Shown: piece by piece, positions 22,675 through 30,086 of the stretch
How the letters are laid out: the number at the start of each line of letters is the position of its first letter
Numbering within the stretch: position 1 is the stretch's first letter
IMG/VR virus record: IMGVR_UViG_3300044799_000031
Location: 1 to 51,141 of that record
Strand: one strand, 5' to 3'
Length of the DNA: 51,141 nt
Source: a virus
Program-made: the position numbers and the translations under genes
Notes under the pieces: model-generated
Database searches by the model: none
What the model saw: the letters and a program-made list of their open reading frames with translations, nothing else
Told to the model about the DNA's origin: nothing

Positions 22675-22941
22675 TAGAGGAGAGATAGAGAGAGATATGA
22701 ACAGAAAGTATATATATCTTACATCCCGAGTCGAGACCTTTTTACATTCATCCAACATCGCCGTCCCTCGAGGGTTTATAAGGCGTCCATCTGAAGCAAG
22801 GTTTTTTACATGTTCCTTTTTGTTTATAAATACATGTCTACGAACATCGATCAAGTGCCTCGATACGCGATTGACACCTTTACGCATACTTTTTAAATTG
22901 TTGGACATCTTCATGTTAAACCGGTCTAAACAGGGGATTAT
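22675..22941 (+). promoter_or_regulatory. Intergenic region with four TATA-like elements and a palindrome
   Basis: This is the second-largest gap. It holds TATATATATC (22708-22717), GTTTATAAGG (22773-22782), TTTATAAATA (22823-22832) and TTTTTAAATT (22890-22899), and a perfect palindrome CCCTCGAGGG (22765-22774) that touches the second one. The 98-codon open frame across it has unlikely composition. It must at least carry the promoter of the replication operon that starts at 22942, and it is one of the better candidates for a replication origin. Confidence 0.5.
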
Positions 22942-23214
22942 ATGTCAAGTTCTCTAGACGAGATCGCCGTCAACAACCAGAGGGAGAGGTACATGGAGTT
23001 GGCCGGCATGTACAAGGAGAGGAAGAAAGGCCGCGTGCAGTCACTTCAAAGGATCCTCGCAAAATTCGCTCTTCAGGAAGGCATCTCCTCATTTAAGGCG
23101 GCGAAGTACCTCGACCTTCTCAAGAGTGCCGAGTTAATAATAGTTTCGAAGGGCGGTAAAGTCTGGTCCTATAATGAGGAAGCAGAATGGGAGTTATTCA
23201 AGGTGAACATCTAA
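22942..23214 (+). CDS. Small winged-helix-like protein, 90 aa
   Basis: Residues 30-90 have the helix-helix-helix-wing layout of a winged HTH (LQRILAKFALQEGISSFKAA, YLDLLKSAELIIVSKGGKVW). First gene of the operon leading to DNA polymerase, so a regulator or replication adaptor is likely. Its TAA overlaps the ATG of a second protein of the same kind. Confidence 0.55.
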   Translation: MSSSLDEIAVNNQRERYMELAGMYKERKKGRVQSLQRILAKFALQEGISSFKAAKYLDLLKSAELIIVSKGGKVWSYNEEAEWELFKVNI

Positions 23215-23483
23215 TGGCCAGAATCCATTCAACGACCAAAGTCAAGATAATGGATCTAGTTCTCTCCGTAATGTCGACCGAAAAATATATGACGTCCTCA
23301 GATCTCATTCAGATGTTGAAAAATCTTCCGCATAAGAATCTGATGAGGACTGGTTTATCGTCCAACAGACTCGTCCATATCATGAAGCGTCTAATCGCCG
23401 AACATCAGGTTGAAGGCAGTAGAGGAAAGGGTCAAATTTATCACTGGCGGAGACTCAAGGTTCAGGATACTCAAGGTGATTGA
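23214..23483 (+). CDS. Small winged-helix-like protein, 89 aa
   Basis: It again shows a three-helix plus wing pattern (KIMDLVLSVMSTEKYMTSSD, then LSSNRLVHIMKRLIAEHQV and a YHWRRL wing). The ATG at 23214 gives TAATG coupling with the gene before; the in-frame start at 23187 is inside it. Likely DNA-binding; two such proteins in a row may act as a pair. Confidence 0.55.
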   Translation: MARIHSTTKVKIMDLVLSVMSTEKYMTSSDLIQMLKNLPHKNLMRTGLSSNRLVHIMKRLIAEHQVEGSRGKGQIYHWRRLKVQDTQGD

Positions 23484-23484
23484 A

Positions 23485-23673
23485 ATGAAGAAACAGAAGT
23501 GTCTGGCGATGAAGTGCCTCTCATGTAAGAGGGCGTATCCTCTAAAAGAGGTATTGACGGATCCAATCTCCGGCAAGTCAAAGGAAGTTGAAGTGACGGA
23601 GTGCAAGCAGTGCGGCAGAAATCTGACGAGGATCCGACTCGATAAAAAGAGAGGTAAACCTCTGAGGAGGTGA
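23485..23673 (+). CDS. Small zinc-ribbon protein, 62 aa
   Basis: AAGGTGAT (23473-23480) is a perfect anti-SD match before the ATG at 23485. Cysteine pairs CLSC (about 12-15) and CKQCG (about 41-45) flank a charged loop, a zinc ribbon. The tail is basic (RLDKKRGKPLRR), so nucleic-acid binding is plausible. A longer frame from 23410 lies inside the previous gene. Confidence 0.6.
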   Translation: MKKQKCLAMKCLSCKRAYPLKEVLTDPISGKSKEVEVTECKQCGRNLTRIRLDKKRGKPLRR

Positions 23674-23677
23674 TGAT

Positions 23678-23983
23678 ATGCCCGGAGAAGAAGGACTCTG
23701 CAAGAAGGATGTACCCATCACTTTCGTGGATGTTCGCCACAAGGCAACGGCGATCTCAGTTCATACTCTCGGTTTAATCGAAATCGTCGAGAACATTCTG
23801 TACCGCATCAATGTCAACATGAATGAGGATCCATCGAAGTCAACCGTTAAAGACTCTAAGGTGGAAGGTTCTCCGAATCTTCTTTCCGATACCCACAAGA
23901 TGCAGTGCCAGACTATGGAGGACTTGAACCGTTTAGAGACTTTGCTCAACGACTTGAAGAGTAAAATTGTACCAAATAGTTAG
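23678..23983 (+). CDS. Hypothetical protein, 101 aa
   Basis: GGAGGTGATG precedes the ATG, an ideal SD. The protein has a short strand region (ITFVDVRHKATAISVHTLGL), a linker rich in Ser/Asp/Lys and a C-terminal helix (TMEDLNRLETLLNDLKSKI). Placed just before the putative ssDNA-binding protein, so a replication accessory role is possible. Not recognised. Confidence 0.55.
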   Translation: MPGEEGLCKKDVPITFVDVRHKATAISVHTLGLIEIVENILYRINVNMNEDPSKSTVKDSKVEGSPNLLSDTHKMQCQTMEDLNRLETLLNDLKSKIVPNS

Positions 23984-23997
23984 GAGGTGAATGAAGA

Positions 23998-25107
23998 ATG
24001 GAAATAAAACCAGAAGAAGAGAATCGTCTCAAGAAGATTGCTTCAACGAACAAGGCCAAAATCAACGACGTCCTCAAGATGTACAAGGACGAGTACGAGA
24101 AACTCGAGAAGGAAGGTCTCAAGGACAATGTGTCCCACTTCGCCGTCAACGCCGTCATGAACTCGTTCAGAAGAACGAAGATAAGGCAGAGTGCTCCGGG
24201 GAAGAAAGTTAAACCGATCTCTATATCCGGGTTCCTTCTCGGCGACCTAGGTCTCTGGGACAAGGCGGACCAGATGAGGAAGACCGCTAAAAACTACGTC
24301 GACCAGAACGGCGTTCAGGCGGCCATCGACGCTCAACTAATAAATTCCAACAACGAGATTCTGGATCAAAGAGAGCACGTTTACGGTCGTGAGAATCCGA
24401 AATACCTTGAACCTCTCCCGCCTAACCTGAAGGTGAGGTCCAGAACGCTCTTCGGAATGTTCAGAAAGAACGGAGACAAGATCTTCAAGTGGACCACGAT
24501 CCAGACGAACGACAACTCCCTCGCTCGGGCGTGGGGGAAGATCAAGACGTTCTTGCCGTGCCAGACCACCGCGATACCCAAGGAAGAGGATGACACAGAA
24601 ATGCGTTTCAGTTCAAGTCAAGCGGAGGACACCATGACAGTCTTCAAGGCGGTCAAGGAAGAAATGGACGTTCATAAAATTCTCATGACTCTTGTAGACA
24701 AGGAAACGACTCCGATAAAGGACGTGGAGAAACACCACGAGACTTACAAGGACGCTTGGGATCGCAGGATAATTCTCAAGGGAATAGTTGCTTGGATAGG
24801 CATCGACAGGCCAAACTCGTGGAACGCCATCTATGCGGGGTTAATGAACCCCGACAACGAGGAAGAACTAGTAAGGATCCTTATCCCCGAGCACGTGCCA
24901 ATCAACTTCGGCGAACTAAGCGAGATCGTCGTCTTCGGCAGGACCAAGAGGAGCAAGGCGAAGGATCCGGAGACCGAGAAGTGGGAGGACGCCGACGTCC
25001 GGGTGGACGTCTTCGGAATATACCCGATGCCGGGTCTAAGCACGCCAAAAGAGACTTCAGAGGCGGAGATGACCGAGGAAAGAGAAATTGAAGGATGGTT
25101 GTCTTAA
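23998..25107 (+). CDS. Possible OB-fold single-stranded DNA-binding protein, 369 aa
   Basis: The N-terminal 60 residues are charged helix; from residue about 125 to 335 the chain is beta-rich with segments like LKVRSRTLFGMF, FKWTTIQTNDN and IVAWIGIDRPNSWNAIYAGL, and it ends in an acidic tail (EAEMTEEREIEGWLS), as many SSB/RPA proteins do. Position between zinc ribbon and DNA polymerase genes fits an RPA-like protein that coats ssDNA. This is inferred from build and context, with no diagnostic motif. AGGAGGTGA gives the start; codon use is C/G-rich, suggesting high expression. Confidence 0.45.
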   Translation: MEIKPEEENRLKKIASTNKAKINDVLKMYKDEYEKLEKEGLKDNVSHFAVNAVMNSFRRTKIRQSAPGKKVKPISISGFLLGDLGLWDKADQMRKTAKNYVDQNGVQAAIDAQLINSNNEILDQREHVYGRENPKYLEPLPPNLKVRSRTLFGMFRKNGDKIFKWTTIQTNDNSLARAWGKIKTFLPCQTTAIPKEEDDTEMRFSSSQAEDTMTVFKAVKEEMDVHKILMTLVDKETTPIKDVEKHHETYKDAWDRRIILKGIVAWIGIDRPNSWNAIYAGLMNPDNEEELVRILIPEHVPINFGELSEIVVFGRTKRSKAKDPETEKWEDADVRVDVFGIYPMPGLSTPKETSEAEMTEEREIEGWLS

Positions 25108-25133
25108 CCTCCTTCCCTATTTATGGTGAGACT

Positions 25134-25370
25134 ATGGTGTTGAAGGAGAAAGAGTTGAAGGCGAGGGGAATTTGTGCCTTCTGCAACTTCAGCGAAAACT
25201 GCGTCGACTGTTCCCATAAATATGGAGTAGAGTTGAAGTGGTCGTTGTACGCTCTCTTCAACTGGAAAAAATGTCAGGATTGGAGATTCTACTTGTCACC
25301 ATCAACCCGATTACTCGAGAGATTTAAAGATTTCTTGTCGAGGAAGATGAATTGGTTCAAATGGCTTTAG
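25134..25370 (+). CDS. Small Cys4 zinc-binding protein, 78 aa
   Basis: GICAFCNFSENCVDCSHKYG has the C-x2-C-x5-C-x2-C spacing of a zinc site. The rest is aromatic and basic. ATG at 25134 has GGTGA just upstream; the in-frame ATG at 25095 lies within the previous gene. Its end overlaps the DNA polymerase start, so it may be a polymerase partner. Confidence 0.5.
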   Translation: MVLKEKELKARGICAFCNFSENCVDCSHKYGVELKWSLYALFNWKKCQDWRFYLSPSTRLLERFKDFLSRKMNWFKWL

Positions 25371-27880
25371 TCACCGCTGAAAGCACGATGGTCTCTAAGG
25401 ACGGCCAGATGATACCATGCGTCGTCCTAATAGGGAGGGACAAGGAAGGCAAAAGATTAAAATGGAGAACGTCATTCTATCCCTTCTGTTTCCTTAGAGA
25501 GGAGGACTTCATCAGGTTATCCGGAGACCAGAGTTTCCATCTTAAGAGTGTCATGAGAGACTACGAAGGAACCAGTGGAAGGAGTCTGGGTAAGAGGGTC
25601 ATGACGAAGGTCTACTTCAATACGAGCAAGGACTTGACCAACTTTGACCATCTGGTTCGAAAGTGGGGAAAAGTCCATCTAGGTGAACCTATTTACACCT
25701 ATGAGTCAGACTTGTCCAGCGCCGCTTTACTCGCCTTGAGGTACCTGATTGACAAAGAGATTAAAGTTGGTCTCGAAATATCCGATTCAGGTGAAGTCAA
25801 CCCCATAGAGGTTGACTGGTTAAATCTGCGGAAATGGTATCTAGACCTTGAAACCTATTCGACTAAACAAGGATCCTTCTCCTCCAGTCGTGATCTTCCA
25901 ATCATCATGTTCTCGTTCTGGGACTCCTTTGATTGTGGTCTGTACACTCTTTATGTCAAGAATCCGAAATGGCCTAAACCGCCTCGCTTTAAATCAATGT
26001 TCAAGAACCACTGGATTAAAGGGTTCGAGACGGAAGGAGAAATGCTCGGTTTTCTAGTCGACAAGGTTGAGTCAATGGACCCCGACCTCTTCACGGCGTG
26101 GAACCTCGACCGTTTCGACATGGTTCAATGGGTCAAGAGAATGGACAAGTATGAACCCTTAAGTCCCAAACTATTGAGTCCGTTCAGAAGTTTTTCCAGA
26201 CAGAAACTTCCGTTCCGAATTAAAGGGAGAATATGTTTTGACTTGATGAAGGCGTTCAAGAGGTTCACCGATGCCGAGATGGTGTCTTACTCTCTATTGT
26301 ACGTCGTCCAAAATGAGAATTTAAAATCCTTTATACCCTTGGAGAAGATTCCGTTCAAGGGTTCTCCGGCGGAAACATGGGACAAATATCCTGAAGTAGT
26401 CTTTAAGAGGAACGTTAACGATGTTCTAATCATTAAGGCGTTAGACGAGAAACACGACTTAATTGGGATGTTCGATGACCTTCGCCGGGAATTTGGTGCT
26501 CTCTTCCATGAGGTTCTTATGAACTACCGAGTTTTGGATACGGCACTTATGAGGTTTATTAGAGGAAGGATTATACTAGGAACCAGTCGTCATGACAAGG
26601 GTGAGAAGAAAAGTTCCTATCTAGGTGCCATAGTCATCGATCCTGTACCGGGAACCTACGAATTTCTTGCTGCTTTTGACTTCAACCGGGAGTATCCGAA
26701 CATTATTGATTCGTTTAACATTGGACCCGAAACATATCGGGATGAGACGTATAAGGGTCCGTGCTTCACAATCAAATATAAGGACTTTATCTATAAGTTT
26801 GTTAAGACGCCAAAGAGTCTTATAGCCCAATTGATTGAGTCTTTCTTTAGGAAGAGAGACGAGTACGAGAAGGAATATGATAAGGCGATCACGACCGGGG
26901 ACAAGAATGAGATCCACAAGTGGTGGAGAAGGGTCTTCAATATCAAGAAGATGACGAATGCCATCTATGGAGTCATGGACTTCTCGAGTTTCCGTCTGCA
27001 TAGAAAGGAATGTTCGGCGGCGACCGTTGTCATCGCCAGAATTGCCATCGAACATCTCGCTAAAAAGGCGAAGGAAATTGGGTACAAGATTCTCTATGGC
27101 GACACCGACAGCATCTTCGTCCCAATGAAGTCGAGAGACAGAGAAGAATCTGTCCAAGAAGGTCAGAAACTTGCAGTATACTTTAACGAGGTACTCTCTA
27201 GATTTTTCATTGACGAATACGGCATAGAAAAGGCGCCCAGCAACTTGGGTTTAAAGAAGGTTTATGGAAAGTTTCTCCTTGTCGCCAAGAAGTTCTATGC
27301 CGGAAAGTATTTCTGGGATGAGAAGAAAGGGTATAAGGAGGACTTCGATTTCAAAGGTCTAGAAGTCATACGAAGCGACAGCAGTGATGTTGAGAGGTCC
27401 ACTCTTGAGACGATGGTCAAGATGATTCTGTCGGGCGAGAAAGGTTCCATCATTCAGGACTTCTGGAGAGGAGTCACGGAAAAGTTTAATATGAGATTCT
27501 ACGGTTATCTAGACGTGTCATATCCTCTTCAGATTAAACATAAATTTACTTTTTACAATCAGGAACCAGAGAAAAAGCAACATCTACCTTCCCACATCAG
27601 ATCCGCATTGTATTCCAATAAGTTTCTCAACACCGACTTCGGTCCCGGAGATAAACCGAGGCGTCTACCGGTTAAGAGTAAGAAGGTATGGGATCTTGAA
27701 TTCAAAGGGAAGATTCTCCATTTGGAATTGAAGGATGTCTCCGTGACTGAAGATATGGTTCTCCCGGATTGGATACTTAAATCCGTGGACTGGAGTCGAA
27801 TCTATAATCGACTAGCCGAGAAAGTCCACAAGATCCTTCAATTAATCAATGTGCAGTCGAGTCTGGAGGCGTTTAAGTGA
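25352..27880 (+). CDS. polB: Family B DNA polymerase, 842 aa
   Basis: All main motifs are present. Exonuclease: Exo I WYLDLETYS (Asp165, Glu167), Exo II AWNLDRFD (Asn251, Asp256), and a VNDVLIIKALDEKH segment in the Exo III place. Polymerase: motif A AFDFNREYPNII (Asp443), motif B IKKMTNAIYG (532-540), motif C YGDTDS (Asp584, Asp586), then KKFYAGKYFW. It should be the proofreading replicative polymerase of the virus. It is close to the usual length. No intein or frameshift is seen. TTG at 25352 has GAGGAAG about 9 bases upstream; ATG at 25361 is also possible. Confidence 0.95.
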   Translation: MVQMALVTAESTMVSKDGQMIPCVVLIGRDKEGKRLKWRTSFYPFCFLREEDFIRLSGDQSFHLKSVMRDYEGTSGRSLGKRVMTKVYFNTSKDLTNFDHLVRKWGKVHLGEPIYTYESDLSSAALLALRYLIDKEIKVGLEISDSGEVNPIEVDWLNLRKWYLDLETYSTKQGSFSSSRDLPIIMFSFWDSFDCGLYTLYVKNPKWPKPPRFKSMFKNHWIKGFETEGEMLGFLVDKVESMDPDLFTAWNLDRFDMVQWVKRMDKYEPLSPKLLSPFRSFSRQKLPFRIKGRICFDLMKAFKRFTDAEMVSYSLLYVVQNENLKSFIPLEKIPFKGSPAETWDKYPEVVFKRNVNDVLIIKALDEKHDLIGMFDDLRREFGALFHEVLMNYRVLDTALMRFIRGRIILGTSRHDKGEKKSSYLGAIVIDPVPGTYEFLAAFDFNREYPNIIDSFNIGPETYRDETYKGPCFTIKYKDFIYKFVKTPKSLIAQLIESFFRKRDEYEKEYDKAITTGDKNEIHKWWRRVFNIKKMTNAIYGVMDFSSFRLHRKECSAATVVIARIAIEHLAKKAKEIGYKILYGDTDSIFVPMKSRDREESVQEGQKLAVYFNEVLSRFFIDEYGIEKAPSNLGLKKVYGKFLLVAKKFYAGKYFWDEKKGYKEDFDFKGLEVIRSDSSDVERSTLETMVKMILSGEKGSIIQDFWRGVTEKFNMRFYGYLDVSYPLQIKHKFTFYNQEPEKKQHLPSHIRSALYSNKFLNTDFGPGDKPRRLPVKSKKVWDLEFKGKILHLELKDVSVTEDMVLPDWILKSVDWSRIYNRLAEKVHKILQLINVQSSLEAFK

Positions 27881-28227
27881 AATGGTCGCCAAGAGAGGTA
27901 GCGATCCTTTATCTTCACTATTCGACAAAATCGTGGTCGCAAATCCTGTCGATGCTTCCCGGAAGGAACCAGAAAGATGTGTCATGCAAAGCCGTACGCA
28001 TGGGTCTCAAGAGGTCCGAGTACAATACCTCTCAGGGAATGTACTTCTTGTTCGCCTTCTGTTCGAGGCATGGCAGAATACCCCGAGAAGAAATCGTCTG
28101 GAGAGGGAAGAAAAATCAAATACCCTACTGTCCGAGACCATACTGCACGACGAGACTCCGTCTAAAACCGAGAAGCAGCAGATTAAGGAGAAGATACCGA
28201 AACATGGATAAGGTGAAGGGTTTCTAA
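27877..28227 (+). CDS. Myb/SANT-like HTH protein with Cys cluster, 116 aa
   Basis: Residues 1-45 show the Trp-spaced helix pattern of Myb/SANT-like domains (KWSPREVAILYLHYSTKSW, LPGRNQKDVSCKAVRMGL). A later set of Cys and His (AFCSRHGR, YCPRPYC) may bind zinc, and the C-terminus is very basic. It probably binds DNA. GTG start overlapping the polymerase TGA. Confidence 0.65.
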   Translation: MKWSPREVAILYLHYSTKSWSQILSMLPGRNQKDVSCKAVRMGLKRSEYNTSQGMYFLFAFCSRHGRIPREEIVWRGKKNQIPYCPRPYCTTRLRLKPRSSRLRRRYRNMDKVKGF

Positions 28228-28658
28228 TGACCAAGTTAAGCGAGAGGAAAGAGTACGAGATAAGGACCAAGAAGAAGAAGATAATCGAGGCCATAAGAAA
28301 TGCCATCGACAGTATTCAGTCGAAGATGGATCGTGGAGAGATTCTTAGAGACGAGGATCTACGATTCCTAAAGACCGTGTTTAAGGAGTGGCCAGCACTC
28401 GAAGAGAGTATTGTCGAGGAGAAGAAACCTGATCTTCCAGAAGGAACATTAAAGATCTTCGTCGAGAGATTCTGGAAGTTGAGTAAAATTGCTCCATTGG
28501 AAGAAGTACTCAAGGATGGAGGTTACTTCAGGTGCGATGTATGCAATGAAATACATCCAACTGGACGATCCTGTATGTATGATGAATATCGGGAGAAGCA
28601 CGAACCAAAAGAACTGGACATGAACGTGGAGGTAAAAGAGTATGAAGGTGACCCTTGA
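28227..28658 (+). CDS. Hypothetical protein with CxxC, 143 aa
   Basis: N-terminal 65 residues are helical and charged; then comes LPEGTLKIFVERFWKL, the pattern shared with the protein at 17680, and RCDVCNEIHPTGRSC with three Cys and a His for a possible zinc site. TAATG coupling with the Myb-like gene. Function unknown. Confidence 0.55.
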   Translation: MTKLSERKEYEIRTKKKKIIEAIRNAIDSIQSKMDRGEILRDEDLRFLKTVFKEWPALEESIVEEKKPDLPEGTLKIFVERFWKLSKIAPLEEVLKDGGYFRCDVCNEIHPTGRSCMYDEYREKHEPKELDMNVEVKEYEGDP

Positions 28659-28995
28659 CTTAATGAAGTTCTTCCAATTGTCCGGAGCGGAGAAGAGGCC
28701 AGTCTTCTTCTATATGAATGGTCTCTACGCCAATGGTATCATCTGGTCTAGACGGAGAAGTTTCATATCCATTGCCCATGAGGTCGAGCACGGCATACTC
28801 AAAAAACCTTACGAATGGAATATGAATGCTTCTGTCATTCTGATGTTCGATTTTTTCAATGACGTTCTCGATTTTATCAACGGAATCCTTCGATATAAGG
28901 CGTGGCGTAAAAATGTCCACGATTGTCTGGGTGACGTAAAATTGACTTGGAGCGACTGGCTTGACTGGATCTTATGCAGGGACCCTGGAGAGTAG
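28642..28995 (+). CDS. Hypothetical protein with an HExxH motif, 117 aa
   Basis: The segment SFISIAHEVEHGILKKP holds HEVEH in a helix-like context, as in zinc metallopeptidases of the zincin type, but the protein is short and no third zinc ligand can be assigned with confidence. The rest is aromatic and helical (VILMFDFFNDVLDFINGILR). It overlaps the previous gene by 17 bases. A minimal peptidase is possible; the motif could also be chance. Confidence 0.45.
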   Translation: MKVTLDLMKFFQLSGAEKRPVFFYMNGLYANGIIWSRRRSFISIAHEVEHGILKKPYEWNMNASVILMFDFFNDVLDFINGILRYKAWRKNVHDCLGDVKLTWSDWLDWILCRDPGE

Positions 28996-28998
28996 ATT

Positions 28999-29190
28999 AT
29001 GACGACCATTAGTTTCGTTATGCCGGCCGCCGGTCATTGGATCCACGGCGCAGAAATTGCTGGTTTAGACTGCTTGTGGTTCTACGAACCGGGAAGCGTG
29101 GAGAAGAAGACTATTAGAGCAAACTTCCCAAAATTAAGGACTACTTTTCTCGGAATCCCTCAGAGACCCTCGTCTCATAGATCATTTTAA
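28999..29190 (+). pseudogene. Truncated relic of a C5-cytosine methyltransferase N-terminus, 63 aa
   Basis: Residues 2-44 align without gaps to residues 9-51 of the full cytosine methyltransferase encoded at 36100, with about 16 of 43 identical: both have F-V, A-G-H-W, a W before E-P, and N-F-P at the same positions. This is motif I of the methyltransferase. The frame stops at 63 residues, before the catalytic PPC, and is followed by a T6 run and a long stretch without clear genes. It is probably the leftover of a second methyltransferase gene; a short functional form is unlikely but not excluded. Confidence 0.65.
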
Positions 29191-29734
29191 TCTATTTTTT
29201 CTCGTCTAGACTATAGAGAGGTCTTTAGAATATAGGGTTCGTCCTTGGATGAGTCCCCCAGATGGTCGCGCAGGGTGCTCTAGAGCAGTTATCACTTAAG
29301 CATAACCGTTTGTTGCACGCTCACTATAGGCAGTCGCTCTCCGTTTAACTAGAAAGTTCAACTGGGTGATCCTGATCCTCAACATCGTGTAACTGATGGT
29401 TGTCACTTGCATGGTCAAGGTTTATATTGTGCCTTTGTGAGCGAGTCCTCAAGTGACACTGGAGCGGGATCATGTCAACCTCAAGAATTCTCTCAAGTTG
29501 CACCGACGACGACAATTTATACTCGAGCGACACCAGACGTTTTTTTCGTGGACGACCTGCACAGTAGAATCTCCAGAAGGTTCCGAGGTTGAATTATTAG
29601 TCTTCGTCTATACGGGGGACCAATTTTTGAGGTTCATGTTGAAGTCTTTACGTACACAGGAACCTCTTTTGGTGACTTCAACCTCGTATACTTTTATTTT
29701 CTCCGTCGTTCAGGACAATTTATTGATTTCAACG
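29191..29734. other. Long non-coding or decayed region
   Basis: About 540 bases with no convincing gene. It opens with a terminator-like T6 (29195-29200). From about 29400 on, short open frames in all three plus frames carry protein-like strings, among them VFVYTGDQF and VFTYTGTSF, which lie 44 bases apart in different frames. That suggests a beta-rich gene broken by frameshifts. GAATATAGGGTT near 29227-29238 resembles part of the promoters at 15597 and 32579. No tRNA could be folded. Confidence 0.4.
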
Positions 29735-29781
29735 TTTAAATAATGGTTGAGCATTAGGTTAGATTAGAAAAGATTGGAGGT
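29735..29781 (+). promoter_or_regulatory. Promoter and SD of the 75-aa gene
   Basis: TTTAAATA at 29735-29742; GGAGGT at about 29776-29781, ten bases before the ATG at 29792. Confidence 0.5.
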
Positions 29782-29791
29782 TGAATAAATA

Positions 29792-30019
29792 ATGTTCAAG
29801 AAAGTGGAAGATACTCCAGATGTTAAGCATGCGAACTCTTTATCCGCAAGACTTGCAAAGGAAATCAATACATTACCTAAGGGGACGTACAAAATTGATT
29901 TGAAAGATTCCGGTTACGGTTCGCTTCTCTCGTTGAGAAACAATCTGGCAAAACTCCAAAAGAGTCTTTCTATAAAAGTCCACAGCAGACACGATGAAGT
30001 CTACGTTGAAAAACTATAG
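29792..30019 (+). CDS. Hypothetical protein, 75 aa
   Basis: A small alpha/beta protein (SLSARLAKEINTLPKGTYKI, then SLLSLRNNLAKLQKSLSIKV and a HDEVYVEKL strand). It sits alone between two TATA boxes, upstream of the ribonucleotide reductase. Function unknown. Confidence 0.55.
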   Translation: MFKKVEDTPDVKHANSLSARLAKEINTLPKGTYKIDLKDSGYGSLLSLRNNLAKLQKSLSIKVHSRHDEVYVEKL

Positions 30020-30045
30020 AGGACCGCAACTTTCAAAGGATTTCC

Positions 30046-30085
30046 TTTAAATATTTGAAGGACCTTCTAGGCGTCAGGTGTTTGG
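30046..30085 (+). promoter_or_regulatory. Promoter with AGGTGTTTGG leader (nrdD)
   Basis: TTTAAATA at 30046-30053 and GGTGTTTGG at 30077-30085, 31 bases start to start. The GGTG serves as SD for the TTG at 30087; GTG at 30078 is the in-frame alternative. Confidence 0.65.
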
Positions 30086-30086
30086 T

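Noticed and set aside
22661-22957. 98-codon plus-strand frame across the gap after the Hef-like gene
   Set aside because: Begins inside the nuclease gene, has no SD, is rich in rare residue runs, and covers TATA boxes and the palindrome; more likely a chance frame.
26621-27157. 178-codon minus-strand frame inside DNA polymerase B
   Set aside because: Lies over motif A to C of the polymerase; shadow frame with no promoter or SD.
29221-29295. tRNA-like stretch with GGGTTCGTCC
   Set aside because: No cloverleaf with proper acceptor and anticodon stems could be drawn around it.
29407-29743. Two overlapping frames in the long gap as intact genes
   Set aside because: Neither has an SD or consistent coding pattern over its length; treated as part of a decayed region.
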